A stretch of DNA of 64,000 nucleotides from Romboutsia ilealis (GTDB lineage Bacteria; Bacillota; Clostridia; Peptostreptococcales; Peptostreptococcaceae). Of this stretch, positions 34,262 through 44,485 are shown piece after piece. A program made the translations under genes and the position numbers. The stretch lies in assembly GCF_900015215.1 (NCBI RefSeq), contig NZ_LN555523.1:1101481-1165480 (forward strand), given 5' to 3'. The notes under the pieces are model-generated. The model had not been told where the DNA came from. It searched no databases and saw only the letters and a list, made by a program, of their open reading frames with translations. The stretch's first letter is position 1, and each line of letters starts with the position of its first letter.

Positions 34262-34783
34262 ATGTCCATAGATATAGAGGATTTAAAGGTACAAGGTGTA
34301 AAAATAAACTATTATTATATATGTAAAAGAAAATTATGGCTATTTTCAAAAGGTATAACTATGGAACAAAATAGTTCTAGAGTAGAGTCAGGAAAAATAG
34401 TGCATGAGAATTCATATAAAAGAATGAAATCAAAAGAAGTACTAGTTGATGATATTTTGAAATTAGATATTATTCAAGGTGATTATATAAGAGAAGTTAA
34501 AATAAGCTCTAAAATGCAAGAAGCTGATGAAATGCAATTATATTATTATTTGTATTACTTAAAAAAAGTTTTTGGAATAGAGAAAAAAGGAACAATAAAC
34601 TATGTAAAAGAAAAGAAACAGGATGAATTAATACTAACATCAGATATAGAAGAAAAGATAGAAAAAACTTTAATAGATATAAAGTATATATGTAAACAAC
34701 TATATCCTCCAAAGTTAGAAAAATTGCCATATTGCACTAAGTGTGCATACTATGAATTTTGTTTTGCTAAGGAGGAAATATAA
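34262..34783 (+). CDS. cas4: Cas4 exonuclease
   Basis: 173 residues from ATG 34262, supported by AAGGGTGA upstream; the ATG at 34226 lies inside the repeat-like fragment and has no ribosome site. RecB-type nuclease: VQGVKINYYYICKRKLWLF holds the first cysteine, GKIVHENSYKR, DYIREVKISSKMQEADEMQLYYYL (Asp-Glu-Val-Lys type site) and the C-terminal PYCTKCAYYEFCF cluster of three cysteines. Trims prespacers and helps select PAM-flanked spacers. Confidence 0.94.
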   Translation: MSIDIEDLKVQGVKINYYYICKRKLWLFSKGITMEQNSSRVESGKIVHENSYKRMKSKEVLVDDILKLDIIQGDYIREVKISSKMQEADEMQLYYYLYYLKKVFGIEKKGTINYVKEKKQDELILTSDIEEKIEKTLIDIKYICKQLYPPKLEKLPYCTKCAYYEFCFAKEEI

Positions 34784-35760
34784 TGAAAGACTATTACATA
34801 ATAAGTAATGGAAGTATAAAAAGAAAAGATAATACAATTTATTACTATGATTTAGAAGGTGATAAAAAGGCACTACCAATAGAGCAAGTAGATGATATAC
34901 ATATATATGGAGAAGTTGACTTAAATACAAAGTTAATAAACTATATAAGTAGATATGGAGTAATGTTGCATTTCTATAATTATTATGGATATTATAGTGG
35001 TACTTATTATCCAAGAAAGAAAAATGTATCTGGATTTAGCTTAGTATGTCAATCAGCTTGTTATTTAGATGAAGATGAAAGAATATATTTGGCAAAGTCT
35101 TTTGTACAAAGTGCAGCTCATCATATACTTAGAAATATGAGGTACTATAAAGTTGATGAAAGTCTTATAGACACTATAAAAAGAGAAGTTGATAATTTAA
35201 ATGAAGCAATAGATATACCAGATTTAATGGGAAGAGAAGGTAGGATTAGAAAGACTTATTATAAATCATTTAATCAAATATTAAAAAATGGATTTGAATT
35301 TGAAAAAAGAGAAAAAAGGCCACCAAAAGACCCAGTAAATGCACTTATGTCATTTGGTAATAGCATTATGTATTCTAATGTTTTAAGTGAAATATATAAA
35401 ACACAATTAGATCCAACTATAAGTTTTTTACATGAGCCTTCAACAAAAAGATTTTCACTTAGTTTAGATATGGCTGAAATTTTTAAACCATTGATAATTG
35501 ATCCCGTTATATTTAGCTTAATTAATAATAAGAGGATAAATAAAAAAGATTTTATATATGAAGATGATATATGTTATTTAAGTGAATCTGGAAAGAAGAA
35601 ATTTTTACAAGATTTTGAAAAAAAGATGCAAACTACTATAAAGCATAGACATTTAAACAGAAAAGTATCATATAGGACTTTTATTAGACTTGAATGTTAT
35701 AAACTTATTAAGCATTTCATAAAAGATGAAAAATATAAAGTATTAAAGGCATGGTGGTAA
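34783..35760 (+). CDS. cas1: Cas1 integrase (type I-B)
   Basis: 325 residues. Starts MKDYYIISNGSIKRKDNTIYYYD as usual for I-B Cas1. Catalytic region with NALMSFGNSIMYSNVLSEIY (glutamate), FLHEPSTKRFSLSLDMAEIFKPLIID (histidine and aspartate). Inserts new spacers at the leader end with Cas2. Its ATG overlaps the cas4 stop codon (ATAATG), showing translational coupling; GGAGG precedes it. Confidence 0.96.
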   Translation: MKDYYIISNGSIKRKDNTIYYYDLEGDKKALPIEQVDDIHIYGEVDLNTKLINYISRYGVMLHFYNYYGYYSGTYYPRKKNVSGFSLVCQSACYLDEDERIYLAKSFVQSAAHHILRNMRYYKVDESLIDTIKREVDNLNEAIDIPDLMGREGRIRKTYYKSFNQILKNGFEFEKREKRPPKDPVNALMSFGNSIMYSNVLSEIYKTQLDPTISFLHEPSTKRFSLSLDMAEIFKPLIIDPVIFSLINNKRINKKDFIYEDDICYLSESGKKKFLQDFEKKMQTTIKHRHLNRKVSYRTFIRLECYKLIKHFIKDEKYKVLKAWW

Positions 35761-35761
35761 T

Positions 35762-36028
35762 ATGTTTGTTATAGTAACTTATGATATTGTAGAAGGAAAG
35801 CCACTTAATAGGACAAGAAAGATACTAAAAAAATACTTAACTTGGACTCAAAATTCTGTATTTGAAGGTGAGATAACAGATAGTAAATTACATAAGTGTA
35901 TGAGTGAGATAGAAAGTATTATAGACAAAAAAATGGATTCTATATATGTTTATGAGATTAAGAATCCTAAAAATATTGAGAAGAAGTTATATGGTGTGCA
36001 TAAGAGTTTTGATGAGATGTTTTTATAG
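35762..36028 (+). CDS. cas2: Cas2
   Basis: 88 residues. MFVIVTYDIVEGKPLNRTRKILKKYLTWTQNSVFEGEIT holds the conserved first-strand aspartate and the NSVFEGE segment. Forms the adaptation complex with Cas1. Begins 2 nt after the cas1 stop; the CRISPR leader starts directly after its own stop. Confidence 0.96.
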   Translation: MFVIVTYDIVEGKPLNRTRKILKKYLTWTQNSVFEGEITDSKLHKCMSEIESIIDKKMDSIYVYEIKNPKNIEKKLYGVHKSFDEMFL

Positions 36029-36210
36029 TTTGCAGTGAGCGATATATATGATAAAATTGTATGTAAGCATTATAAATAGTGTAATTGAAGTAATATTTAT
36101 ATAATTATTACTTTCCTTATTGCAACTTTACTGCAAAATAAAGTGAAAAATTTAGACTATTTTAATTAAACTCTAGAGATTTCAATGTATAGAGAATTTT
36201 AAAAATTGGG
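36029..36210 (+). promoter_or_regulatory. CRISPR leader
   Basis: About 180 bp, AT-rich, with TTTGCAGTGAGCGATATATA right after cas2, as expected of leaders in this subtype. It drives array transcription and marks the site for spacer integration. It abuts the first repeat at 36211. Confidence 0.85.
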
Positions 36211-39200
36211 GTTTTATATTAACTATGTGGTATGTAAATCATTGGCAAATACAAGACAATCTCAACATTTAAACGTGTTTTATATTAACTATGTGGTATG
36301 TAAATCGTAAATTATTCGCTCTAGCAGATATTCATAAGCAAGGTTTTATATTAACTATGTGGTATGTAAATTTTATAGTTACTGAAACATCCTTAGTTGC
36401 ACTAGAACGTTTTATATTAACTATGTGGTATGTAAATAAGTTTATCCCCACACTAAGTTCTAATACGAATTTCAGTTTTATATTAACTATGTGGTATGTA
36501 AATTATTTCATCTATAACTAATTTATCAGAAGTTATAGTTGTTTTATATTAACTATGTGGTATGTAAATTCAAGGGTATAATCATCATCAGTAACTAACC
36601 CTAACTGTTTTATATTAACTATGTGGTATGTAAATGGTAATAGAACATAACAAAGTAATAGACAAGGTTTCAGGTTTTATATTAACTATGTGGTATGTAA
36701 ATATAGCTTCTAATACATTAGCCATACTCATACTATAATGTTTTATATTAACTATGTGGTATGTAAATTACCACTATTAAACTTATTAACTACGTTATTT
36801 AAGAGTTTTATATTAACTATGTGGTATGTAAATTTTTCTTTTGCTTTTAAAAACTCTCTTTCTATCCTTGGTTTTATATTAACTATGTGGTATGTAAATA
36901 CTATCAAGCCTTGAAGCATAAGTTACAGTATCAAAAGTTTTATATTAACTATGTGGTATGTAAATTTAGTTACATACTGGCATAAGTTTTCAACGTGTTT
37001 TCGTTTTATATTAACTATGTGGTATGTAAATAAAGTTTCAATAACCCAACTCGGCAAACTTAATTTGTGTTTTATATTAACTATGTGGTATGTAAATTTT
37101 CTTATTTTGTTAATTCGTTATATAACTCTCTGTTTGTTTTATATTAACTATGTGGTATGTAAATCAAAACGAAGAAAATTATGCAAACAATTTATTGGAA
37201 GGTTTTATATTAACTATGTGGTATGTAAATAAAAGTTCCTTATAAGCTTCATATTTGCACTCGCTACAGTTTTATATTAACTATGTGGTATGTAAATACA
37301 AAGGAAAAGATGTGTTATGACTTAGGAATAAAAAGTTTTATATTAACTATGTGGTATGTAAATATTATATTTGAAATCATTTTTACAATTAATATCATAT
37401 AGTTTTATATTAACTATGTGGTATGTAAATTATAATCACCATTAATCATACAATGTTTATTACAAAAGTTTTATATTAACTATGTGGTATGTAAATGTTT
37501 TTTAACTCCTAATATATCTAAATCTGTTGCAACGTTTTATATTAACTATGTGGTATGTAAATTGATGATTTATCTTTTTGTACAAAATAGTATGACAATC
37601 GTTTTATATTAACTATGTGGTATGTAAATTTGACTTTTAAATGTAGATGTGGAAAAGAATTTAAAAGTTTTATATTAACTATGTGGTATGTAAATATTTT
37701 AACTTCATCTAATCTATTGTTCTTCATTCTATGTTTTATATTAACTATGTGGTATGTAAATTATTTTAAAACTATTGAAATTTCAAGCATTCAATGTTGT
37801 TTTATATTAACTATGTGGTATGTAAATCACTTAATAGTAAAAGTAGTATCTGATAATTTAACTAGTTTTATATTAACTATGTGGTATGTAAATCAATATG
37901 TTCACTTGTTAATGCTGAAAAATCTTGTGATGTTTTATATTAACTATGTGGTATGTAAATAGAATAGCAGGATTAATAGCAGGTACATCTTTAAAAAGTT
38001 TTATATTAACTATGTGGTATGTAAATTACATTTAACCCCCCTATCTTTAGAATTTGGATCTAAGTTTTATATTAACTATGTGGTATGTAAATCTACACAC
38101 ATATAAAGGAACATTAGTAGAACTTTCTTGTTTTATATTAACTATGTGGTATGTAAATATAGGGGAGAAATTAGTAACTTTTGGTGGTACTGCTAGTTTT
38201 ATATTAACTATGTGGTATGTAAATAAAATTGAGTGGAGAAAAATAAACTGGAAAGATAAACGTTTTATATTAACTATGTGGTATGTAAATATATAATAAA
38301 TTAACTATGTATAAATTCCTCCAAACTAGTTTTATATTAACTATGTGGTATGTAAATGTTACAGATAGAAGTCTTAAATTAACATTGAATAAAGTTTTAT
38401 ATTAACTATGTGGTATGTAAATTCTATTGGTTTTAGTGACGTAGGAAGAACTGACGCAAGTTTTATATTAACTATGTGGTATGTAAATTTAGGTATTTTA
38501 TATCTTTATTTATTCTATCTATTATGTTTTATATTAACTATGTGGTATGTAAATGAGGATATCTTACCTACTATCATAGCACCATTAGTAGTTTTATATT
38601 AACTATGTGGTATGTAAATCTAATTTATTTAGTGCATTTCCAAAAGTCGGAGCAGGTTTTATATTAACTATGTGGTATGTAAATATGAAAGTGGGAGTGC
38701 GAGTGATGTCTACCAAAAACTGGTTTTATATTAACTATGTGGTATGTAAATCACCTTTGAGTAAGTACCTTAGAAATAGAATAAATCAAGTTTTATATTA
38801 ACTATGTGGTATGTAAATCAAGTGATACTAGATAGAGATGGAAATTTAGAGAAATTGTTTTATATTAACTATGTGGTATGTAAATCTAAATATCCATCTC
38901 CAACTTGCACCTAAATCTCTTAGTTTTATATTAACTATGTGGTATGTAAATTCTTCCAACGATAAAATAGTTGATAAACTAACTGAAAGTTTTATATTAA
39001 CTATGTGGTATGTAAATTATCAAGAAGATAAATTAACTATTTTATCGCCTGTACGTTTTATATTAACTATGTGGTATGTAAATAGTTGCAACTTTTGTAT
39101 TTTCTTCACTTGTAAATACGTTTTATATTAACTATGTGGTATGTAAATATTATAACATGTCTGGTTCTAGTTGCTAGTATTGTAAGTTTTATATTAACTA

Positions 39201-40874
39201 TGTGGTATGTAAATTCAATGTGTGGAATTATGTGGGTCAATGGCTATCTCGTTTTATATTAACTATGTGGTATGTAAATCGTATTAAACGTGATAGAGAG
39301 TGACGAAATAAAACAAGTTTTATATTAACTATGTGGTATGTAAATTAGTAACAGTAATATAAATGTAAACATACAAACTACACGTTTTATATTAACTATG
39401 TGGTATGTAAATAGTATATCATCAAAGCTGTTCCAATCTACAACTTGAGGTTTTATATTAACTATGTGGTATGTAAATATAAATTTTCTGTTTGTGTTCA
39501 TACAAGCGACACCAGTGTTTTATATTAACTATGTGGTATGTAAATTATCATAAATACATCATCAATTATTTTCGTTTCGATTGTTTTATATTAACTATGT
39601 GGTATGTAAATGCTTATTGGAATTGGCATTTAGTAGAAGGCAAGAAAGTGTTTTATATTAACTATGTGGTATGTAAATTCTTCCATATGGTTCAAGTTAA
39701 AAGCTGATAAAGGAGGTTTTATATTAACTATGTGGTATGTAAATAACTATTAGATGAAACAAATGATGAATTAAGAACAGAGTTTTATATTAACTATGTG
39801 GTATGTAAATTGTCTATAAATGCAGAGGAGTTTGCAGATTTCTCTAAAGTTTTATATTAACTATGTGGTATGTAAATGATGCACCATTTAAAGTTGCCAG
39901 AAATGATGAAGGTAGTTTTATATTAACTATGTGGTATGTAAATGTACCAGACAATGGTGGAAATAGCGGAAATGATAATGGTTTTATATTAACTATGTGG
40001 TATGTAAATCATTTCATATCTTTCCCAAAATGTTAAAGACTTTATTTGTTTTATATTAACTATGTGGTATGTAAATGACGATATCATATCTCACATAGGA
40101 TACGATTTACATAGTTTTATATTAACTATGTGGTATGTAAATGTTGCAGGCACACTTGGTATTAGTATGGAAGAAACTGGTTTTATATTAACTATGTGGT
40201 ATGTAAATTTAACTTTGTATCAGTAGCCATTTGACCTGCTACTTTGTTTTATATTAACTATGTGGTATGTAAATAAAGACTGTATCTATAAATGTGCTTA
40301 AAAGTGAACATGTTTTATATTAACTATGTGGTATGTAAATTAAGGAGGGTCGCATATTATAGCATCTACTACAACACCGTTTTATATTAACTATGTGGTA
40401 TGTAAATCGGTGTTAAATTACCTGCTCCGCTTTTACTAAATACAGTTTTATATTAACTATGTGGTATGTAAATCATTATTTGACATTCATTGTAGTCTTA
40501 TAAGGTTTGAGTTTTATATTAACTATGTGGTATGTAAATCCGTCTATTAAAGCATCTATACAATCAGATATAACAGTTTTATATTAACTATGTGGTATGT
40601 AAATACCTAACATGCAAGTAAGAGTGATAGCAGGTGCAACTCGTTTTATATTAACTATGTGGTATGTAAATCAAGTTAACGTAGGTGGTACTGTAAGAAC
40701 CTTATATCGTTTTATATTAACTATGTGGTATGTAAATAGCAATTAGAATACCTAACATTGATTTGATAGGTAAGTTTTATATTAACTATGTGGTATGTAA
40801 ATTTTAAAAACTATTCATTTTGTCAGTATTCAGATTATAGTTTTATATTAACTAACTCGTTGTGATAGTTAAAT
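36211..40874 (+). CRISPR. Type I-B CRISPR array, 70 intact repeats plus one degenerate terminal repeat
   Basis: By my count 70 copies of a 29-nt repeat, apparently identical, start at 36211, 36277, 36343 and so on to 40774, with mean period about 66 bp and spacers of 36-39 nt. The repeat opens GTTTTATATTAACTATG and closes TGGTATGTAAAT; the last 8 nt (ATGTAAAT) should be the crRNA handle. A final degenerate repeat begins at 40840: its first 15 nt match, then six extra bases and a mutated 3' part follow. Orientation is set by leader, cas genes and the degenerate end. Several spacers read as plausible phage structural peptides, but no protospacer can be assigned without a search. Confidence 0.98.
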
Positions 40875-40963
40875 ATGATTATTGAAAATACTAGAGAAAA
40901 GGTGTTGATTATAATATGCCAACTCAAAAGTCTAGTTAAATATGATTATTGAAAATACTAGAG
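40866..40963 (+). CRISPR. CRISPR-like pair of 29-31-nt repeats with one 36-38-nt spacer
   Basis: An exact 31-bp direct repeat, TAGTTAAATATGATTATTG continuing AAAATACTAGAG, lies at 40866-40896 and 40933-40963. The period is 67 bp, equal to the array period. Taken as 29 nt from the first G, it leaves a 38-nt spacer. The sequence is unlike the main repeat, and its first copy overlaps the end of the degenerate terminal repeat. Confidence 0.5.
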
Positions 40964-41190
40964 CCTAGTAAACTATAGTTTGATAGTTCAAAAACTTTAT
41001 ACAGTAATTTCAATATGTTTAGCAAAATAACTAGCACAACAGATTAACTAGTTATAAAACCGGATTATTAATAGCATTAAAATAAATTAACAATATAAAC
41101 ATATATTTTGATATCATTAGTGTAATAAATCATTTAAATATTAGAAAATTTTACTGTAAAATGATAAAATAACAGGTACAATATTCAGAA
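40964..41190. other. Noncoding region beyond the array
   Basis: Very AT-rich with frequent stops in all frames. No gene, and no further repeat copy of either type is seen. Confidence 0.5.
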
Positions 41191-41372
41191 AGCACAGAAA
41201 TAGTAACTATAATTATCCCAAGGATATAAGAAAATTGATATTTAAAATTAGAAGAAGGATAGAAGCTAGTTTTTATTCATTGGCATAACAATTAAATTTG
41301 AATAAAGTAAAAAGTAAATCAATGTTAGAGCTTATAACTAAAACTTCAATAAAAGTTTTAGTTATCATATAC
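41190..41372 (+). pseudogene. Transposase C-terminal remnant (DDE type, IS982-like)
   Basis: A frame interrupted by TAA at 41286-41288 encodes YNYPKDIRKLIFKIRRRIEA and, after the stop, QLNLNKVKSKSMLELITKTS. The pattern RRxIExxFxxL...QLN...KS...L..K matches the last catalytic segment of IS982-type transposases (glutamate of the DDE triad in RRRIE). There is no start and no upstream transposase. This is recognition by eye of a short segment. Confidence 0.4.
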
Positions 41373-41601
41373 CATTTTTAATAAATTAATGGTATATGAA
41401 GATTCTATATCTAAAATAAAAAGATTAGTATTTGAATAAAAATTACAACTAGTAATCTTTCATAGGACATTCTTTTTTGCATAATTTGATTACTTTACTT
41501 AGAAAAATAATTAATTAGCACGACAAATTAAATGAATTTTAAAATATATGTTTTAAATCAAAAGATGTTAGGTAATTATAAAATGAAGGGATGTGTTTAA
41601 T

Positions 41602-42024
41602 ATGACATTTAAAAATTTAAAGGAGTTAGATACTACAGAATCTAGGAGTTGTGCATTAGTATTTAATTTTAATAATAAAGAGTTAATTAAAATAAAGAGT
41701 GTATTTAGATTAAGTGGAATAAGTGATATTATTATATTAAAAAACGACAATTTAAATACTCCTATAAAAGATATATTAAATGATAACTTATTAGAAGATA
41801 GTAAGGAAAAAATAAATAGTAGAGCTATTATATTTAATAACATAGAAAGTAGAAAGATTAGTGCTGTATCTGATAATTTAAAAAAATTAAAAGTACAAAG
41901 ACCTTTATTAGCCACAGTAACAGAAACATCAATTAACTGGGACTTAAAAAATCTTTTATATAACTTACAAGAAGAAGCGATTAGTTTAAATAGCTCAAAA
42001 ATATCTATACATAAAAATTCATAA
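41602..42024 (+). CDS. DUF3783-domain protein
   Basis: 140 residues from ATG 41602. The C-terminal part, QRPLLATVTETSINWDLKNLLYNLQEEA, is the DUF3783 signature; the middle SRAIIFNNIESRKISAVSDNLKK belongs to the same short domain. The N-terminal 80 residues are less conserved in type. The function of the family is unknown. It is 65 nt upstream of a DUF134-like zinc-ribbon gene; the two may form a unit. Confidence 0.75.
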   Translation: MTFKNLKELDTTESRSCALVFNFNNKELIKIKSVFRLSGISDIIILKNDNLNTPIKDILNDNLLEDSKEKINSRAIIFNNIESRKISAVSDNLKKLKVQRPLLATVTETSINWDLKNLLYNLQEEAISLNSSKISIHKNS

Positions 42025-42089
42025 GTAAATACACAATTACCCAAATTTTATACATATATTAATATATGTATAAAAGGAGGTCGTTGAGT

Positions 42090-42437
42090 ATGAAAGTTGA
42101 ATTGACAACTATTGAACTCAAGGCACTTGAGTTAAAGGATATAAATAATTTTAATGATAAAAAATGTGCAAGTATAATGAGTATAAGCGTTAAAGAATAT
42201 AATGATATATTAAATAAAGCAAGAGAAAAAGTAACTAAGGCACTTATAGATAAAGATGAAATTAATATTATAGATATTAGTGTAAATGATGAGCCTAAAT
42301 GTACTACTTTATGCAAATTTAGATGTGCTATATGTGGTCAAATATATGAGATAGATTATACTAAGGAAGATATAAAGTGTCCATTATGTTTATCTAGTAA
42401 AATTATGACAAATGAAGAAGCTGGTTTCTTAAAATAA
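42090..42437 (+). CDS. DUF134-like helix-turn-helix fused to zinc ribbon
   Basis: 115 residues from ATG 42090, which has AAAAGGAGG 10 nt upstream. N-terminal IELKALELKDINNFNDKKCA and YNDILNKAREKVTKALIDKD follow the DUF134 (UPF0251) HTH pattern of small DNA-binding proteins. The C-terminal part is a rubredoxin-like knuckle pair, CAIC and CPLC, about 17 residues apart. Probably a DNA-binding regulator with a metal site; target unknown. Confidence 0.65.
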   Translation: MKVELTTIELKALELKDINNFNDKKCASIMSISVKEYNDILNKAREKVTKALIDKDEINIIDISVNDEPKCTTLCKFRCAICGQIYEIDYTKEDIKCPLCLSSKIMTNEEAGFLK

Positions 42438-42861
42438 TTAAAAACCCTTATGATTAATACAATGAATTATTTAGAAAAACAGAAGGTAAATTATTTGATT
42501 ATAAAAATATAATAGCTCAATGAAGAGAAAAAAGGCTGTTAAGGTAAAGTAGACTATAAATTGTTTAATTGGTAAGATAGTAAGGAACCTTTTTATTTAA
42601 AAAATTTAGTTAGAAGGAAATAAAAAAGGAATATTTGAATAAATCTCGAATATTTTATTATATAAATTACAATCATTATCAAAGTATATAAAAGCATATA
42701 GAACTCTAGAAATAGGGTTCTTTTTTTTATTATATCCAGAAGATTTCAATAATCAAAATGCTACACTAGAACTTTAATAAGTTTTTTATTTAGACAAGTT
42801 TCAAATTATTAACTAATTTAATAACATATAAAGATTATAATTCGAAATTGGGAGGTAATTT
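42438..42861. other. Intergenic region with one terminator-like hairpin
   Basis: No gene seen in 424 bp. AGAACTCTA, GAAA, TAGGGTTCT followed by eight T (42700-42729) is a good terminator. The first 120 bp contain short frames without starts (for example NELFRKTEGKLFDYKNI) that might be gene debris. Confidence 0.45.
42700..42730 (+). terminator. Rho-independent terminator
   Basis: Nine-pair stem with one G-U type mismatch, GAAA loop and a run of eight T. Confidence 0.75.
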
Positions 42862-43606
42862 ATGGCAACATACAACTTTACTGTTCATACGGGGGATATA
42901 TATTTAGGAGGAACAGATTCTAATATATTTCTTCAATTACAAGGAGACTTAGGAAAATCTTTCATGTTTAGAACAAATGGACACATAAAAGGAAATGCAT
43001 ATGAAAGAGATCAAATAGATAAATTTTCTATTAACTTAGAGGGCGACTATGGGGATATACATACTATATATCTTAAAAGTGACTGTATGTATGCTGGAAG
43101 TGGATGGTTTTTAGATTATATAAAAATAAAAAAAGAAGGTAGTAATATACCCAAAGGATATATCTGCGCCTAAATTGAAAGTAGTAAATTTATCTGGGGG
43201 AAGATACACTATATCTCCCAATACTAAGGTCCAAATTAATGTGTGTAGTGAAATAAGACATGAAGTTGATTATTCTAAGGTTGAAGTATTAGATTCTACA
43301 ACTAAGGCAAGTGTATCTGTTCCGGTTGACGTGGTAAAGTTAGCATTTGAACAACAAATAAATGCATCTATTTCTGAAACAATAAAACAAATATCGAGTG
43401 AATGCAATAGATTTGAAGCTATATATGAAATAGAACCTTCAAGTAAAGAAAGAGTGCTTGAAGAACTTTGGATTGAAGAAAATTATAGTTATAGTGTAGT
43501 ATTAGGAAGTAAAATTTTTAACTTTGATCTTCCTAAAACTAGGCGATTTGCTGGATTTAAAGATGTATCTACAGGAAATAATGTAGATGCGAATAAAATT
43601 AAATAA
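42862..43606 (+). pseudogene. PLAT-domain protein gene split by a one-base frameshift
   Basis: The first frame (42862-43173) encodes a PLAT/LH2 domain: TYNFTVHTGDIYLGGTDSNI, FLQLQGDLGKS, GSGWFLDYIKI. It then ends KGYICA-stop. The second frame (to 43606) in the +1 register has no ribosome site, but reading upstream it gives KDISAPKLKVVNLSGGRY. Removing one G near 43156-43157 joins SNIPK to DISAPKLKVV without a break, for a protein of about 248 residues. The second part is a beta-rich region of unknown type. Either an inactivating mutation, a sequencing error or, less likely, programmed frameshifting. Confidence 0.7.
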
Positions 43607-43634
43607 AACATCTTAAAGGTTAAAAGAAACATTT

Positions 43635-43675
43635 CAAAAGGGGCTAGATTAATTTCTAGCTCTTTTATTTTTCAA
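43635..43675 (+). terminator. Rho-independent terminator
   Basis: AAAAGGGGCTAG, loop, CTAGCTCTTTTATTTTT. Confidence 0.75.
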
Positions 43676-43726
43676 AAGGTGGTGCGTTATAAATATATAC
43701 AGTGAGAAAGTTTATAATAAAATGAT

Positions 43727-43756
43727 AATACCAGGTAAAATATACCTGGTATTGGA
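43727..43756. terminator. Hairpin, probable terminator of the cold-shock gene
   Basis: AATACCAGGTA, AAAT, TACCTGGTATT: eleven-pair stem downstream of the minus-strand csp gene. It lacks a clear T-run. Confidence 0.45.
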
Positions 43757-43837
43757 GTTGTCGATAACTATATGGATAAAATTGTTAGTTATTTTTAAAC
43801 TGACAATTAACTGACATTTTCAAAAAAATATTTTAAT

Positions 43838-44047
43838 TTATAACTTAGATACATTTATAGCAGAAAGACCTTTAGGAGCATCAACTACATCAAATGATAC
43901 TTCTTCACCTTCGTGTAAATCCTTATCATGTCCATTTTCTTTTACATTTGAATAATGTACAAAAACATCATTTCCATCATTTGCAGATATAAAACCATAT
44001 CCTCTATCATTATCAAACCATTTTACAACACCAGTATAATTTGCCAT
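43838..44047 (-). CDS. cspA: Cold-shock protein, CspA family
   Basis: 69 residues, single cold-shock domain. RNP1-like GYGFISA (about 17-23) and RNP2-like DVFVHYS (about 28-34) bind single-stranded nucleic acid; starts TGVVKWFDNDRGYGF. Acts as an RNA chaperone. AAAGGAGA precedes the ATG. Confidence 0.96.
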   Translation of the reverse strand: MANYTGVVKWFDNDRGYGFISANDGNDVFVHYSNVKENGHDKDLHEGEEVSFDVVDAPKGLSAINVSKL

Positions 44048-44182
44048 ATATAAATATCTCCTTTTTAAATTTTGATATAATATATTATTTACTGATATAT
44101 TTTATTTTATTAAAAAAATTTGGGTAATTGGTATAAAAGTAGGGTATAAAGATGGTATACTAAGTTGGGCGAGGTGATTTTA

Positions 44183-44485
44183 GTGAGCTATAAAAATATA
44201 AGTAGCAATGAATTAAAAGAGTTAATAAAAAATAATGAAAATATATTATTAATAGATGTAAGAAGTGAAGATGAATTTGAAGAAATTAATATAGAAACAT
44301 CAATAAATATACCGTTACAAGATTTACTATATAATATAGATGAACTACAAGATCATAATGATAAAGATATAGTAATTTATTGCAGAAGTGGACATAGAAG
44401 TATTACAGCATGCAACTTATTAGCTATGGAAGGATTTAATAAGTTGTATAACCTAGAATGTGGAATAATAGACTATTTAAAATAA
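44183..44485 (+). CDS. Rhodanese-like domain protein
   Basis: 100 residues from GTG 44183, which has GAGGTGA at proper spacing; the upstream TTG 44165 is unlikely. ILLIDVRSEDEFEEINIETSINIPL and the active-site loop YCRSGHRS with the catalytic cysteine are intact. Transfers or carries sulfane sulfur. Single gene with its own terminator. Confidence 0.9.
   Translation: MSYKNISSNELKELIKNNENILLIDVRSEDEFEEINIETSINIPLQDLLYNIDELQDHNDKDIVIYCRSGHRSITACNLLAMEGFNKLYNLECGIIDYLK

Noticed and set aside
34150..34262. Full CreTA-type RNA toxin-antitoxin between cas3 and cas4
   Set aside because: Only one partial repeat; no upstream repeat-like handle and no space for a toxin transcript.
37542..37727. Minus-strand frame in the array
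   Set aside because: Same cause: translation of repeats, no start signal.
37828..37864. Spacer matching the DUF3783 gene at 41868-41895 (self-target)
   Set aside because: Only about 16 AT-rich bases match and the flanks diverge; too short for a protospacer.
36291..39707. Open frames through the CRISPR array encoding repeated FILTMWYVN peptides
   Set aside because: They arise because the repeat lacks stops in that frame; there are no ribosome sites and the peptides are repeat translation.
41568..42044. 158-codon minus-strand frame
   Set aside because: Antisense to the DUF3783 gene, which has family support and a start signal.
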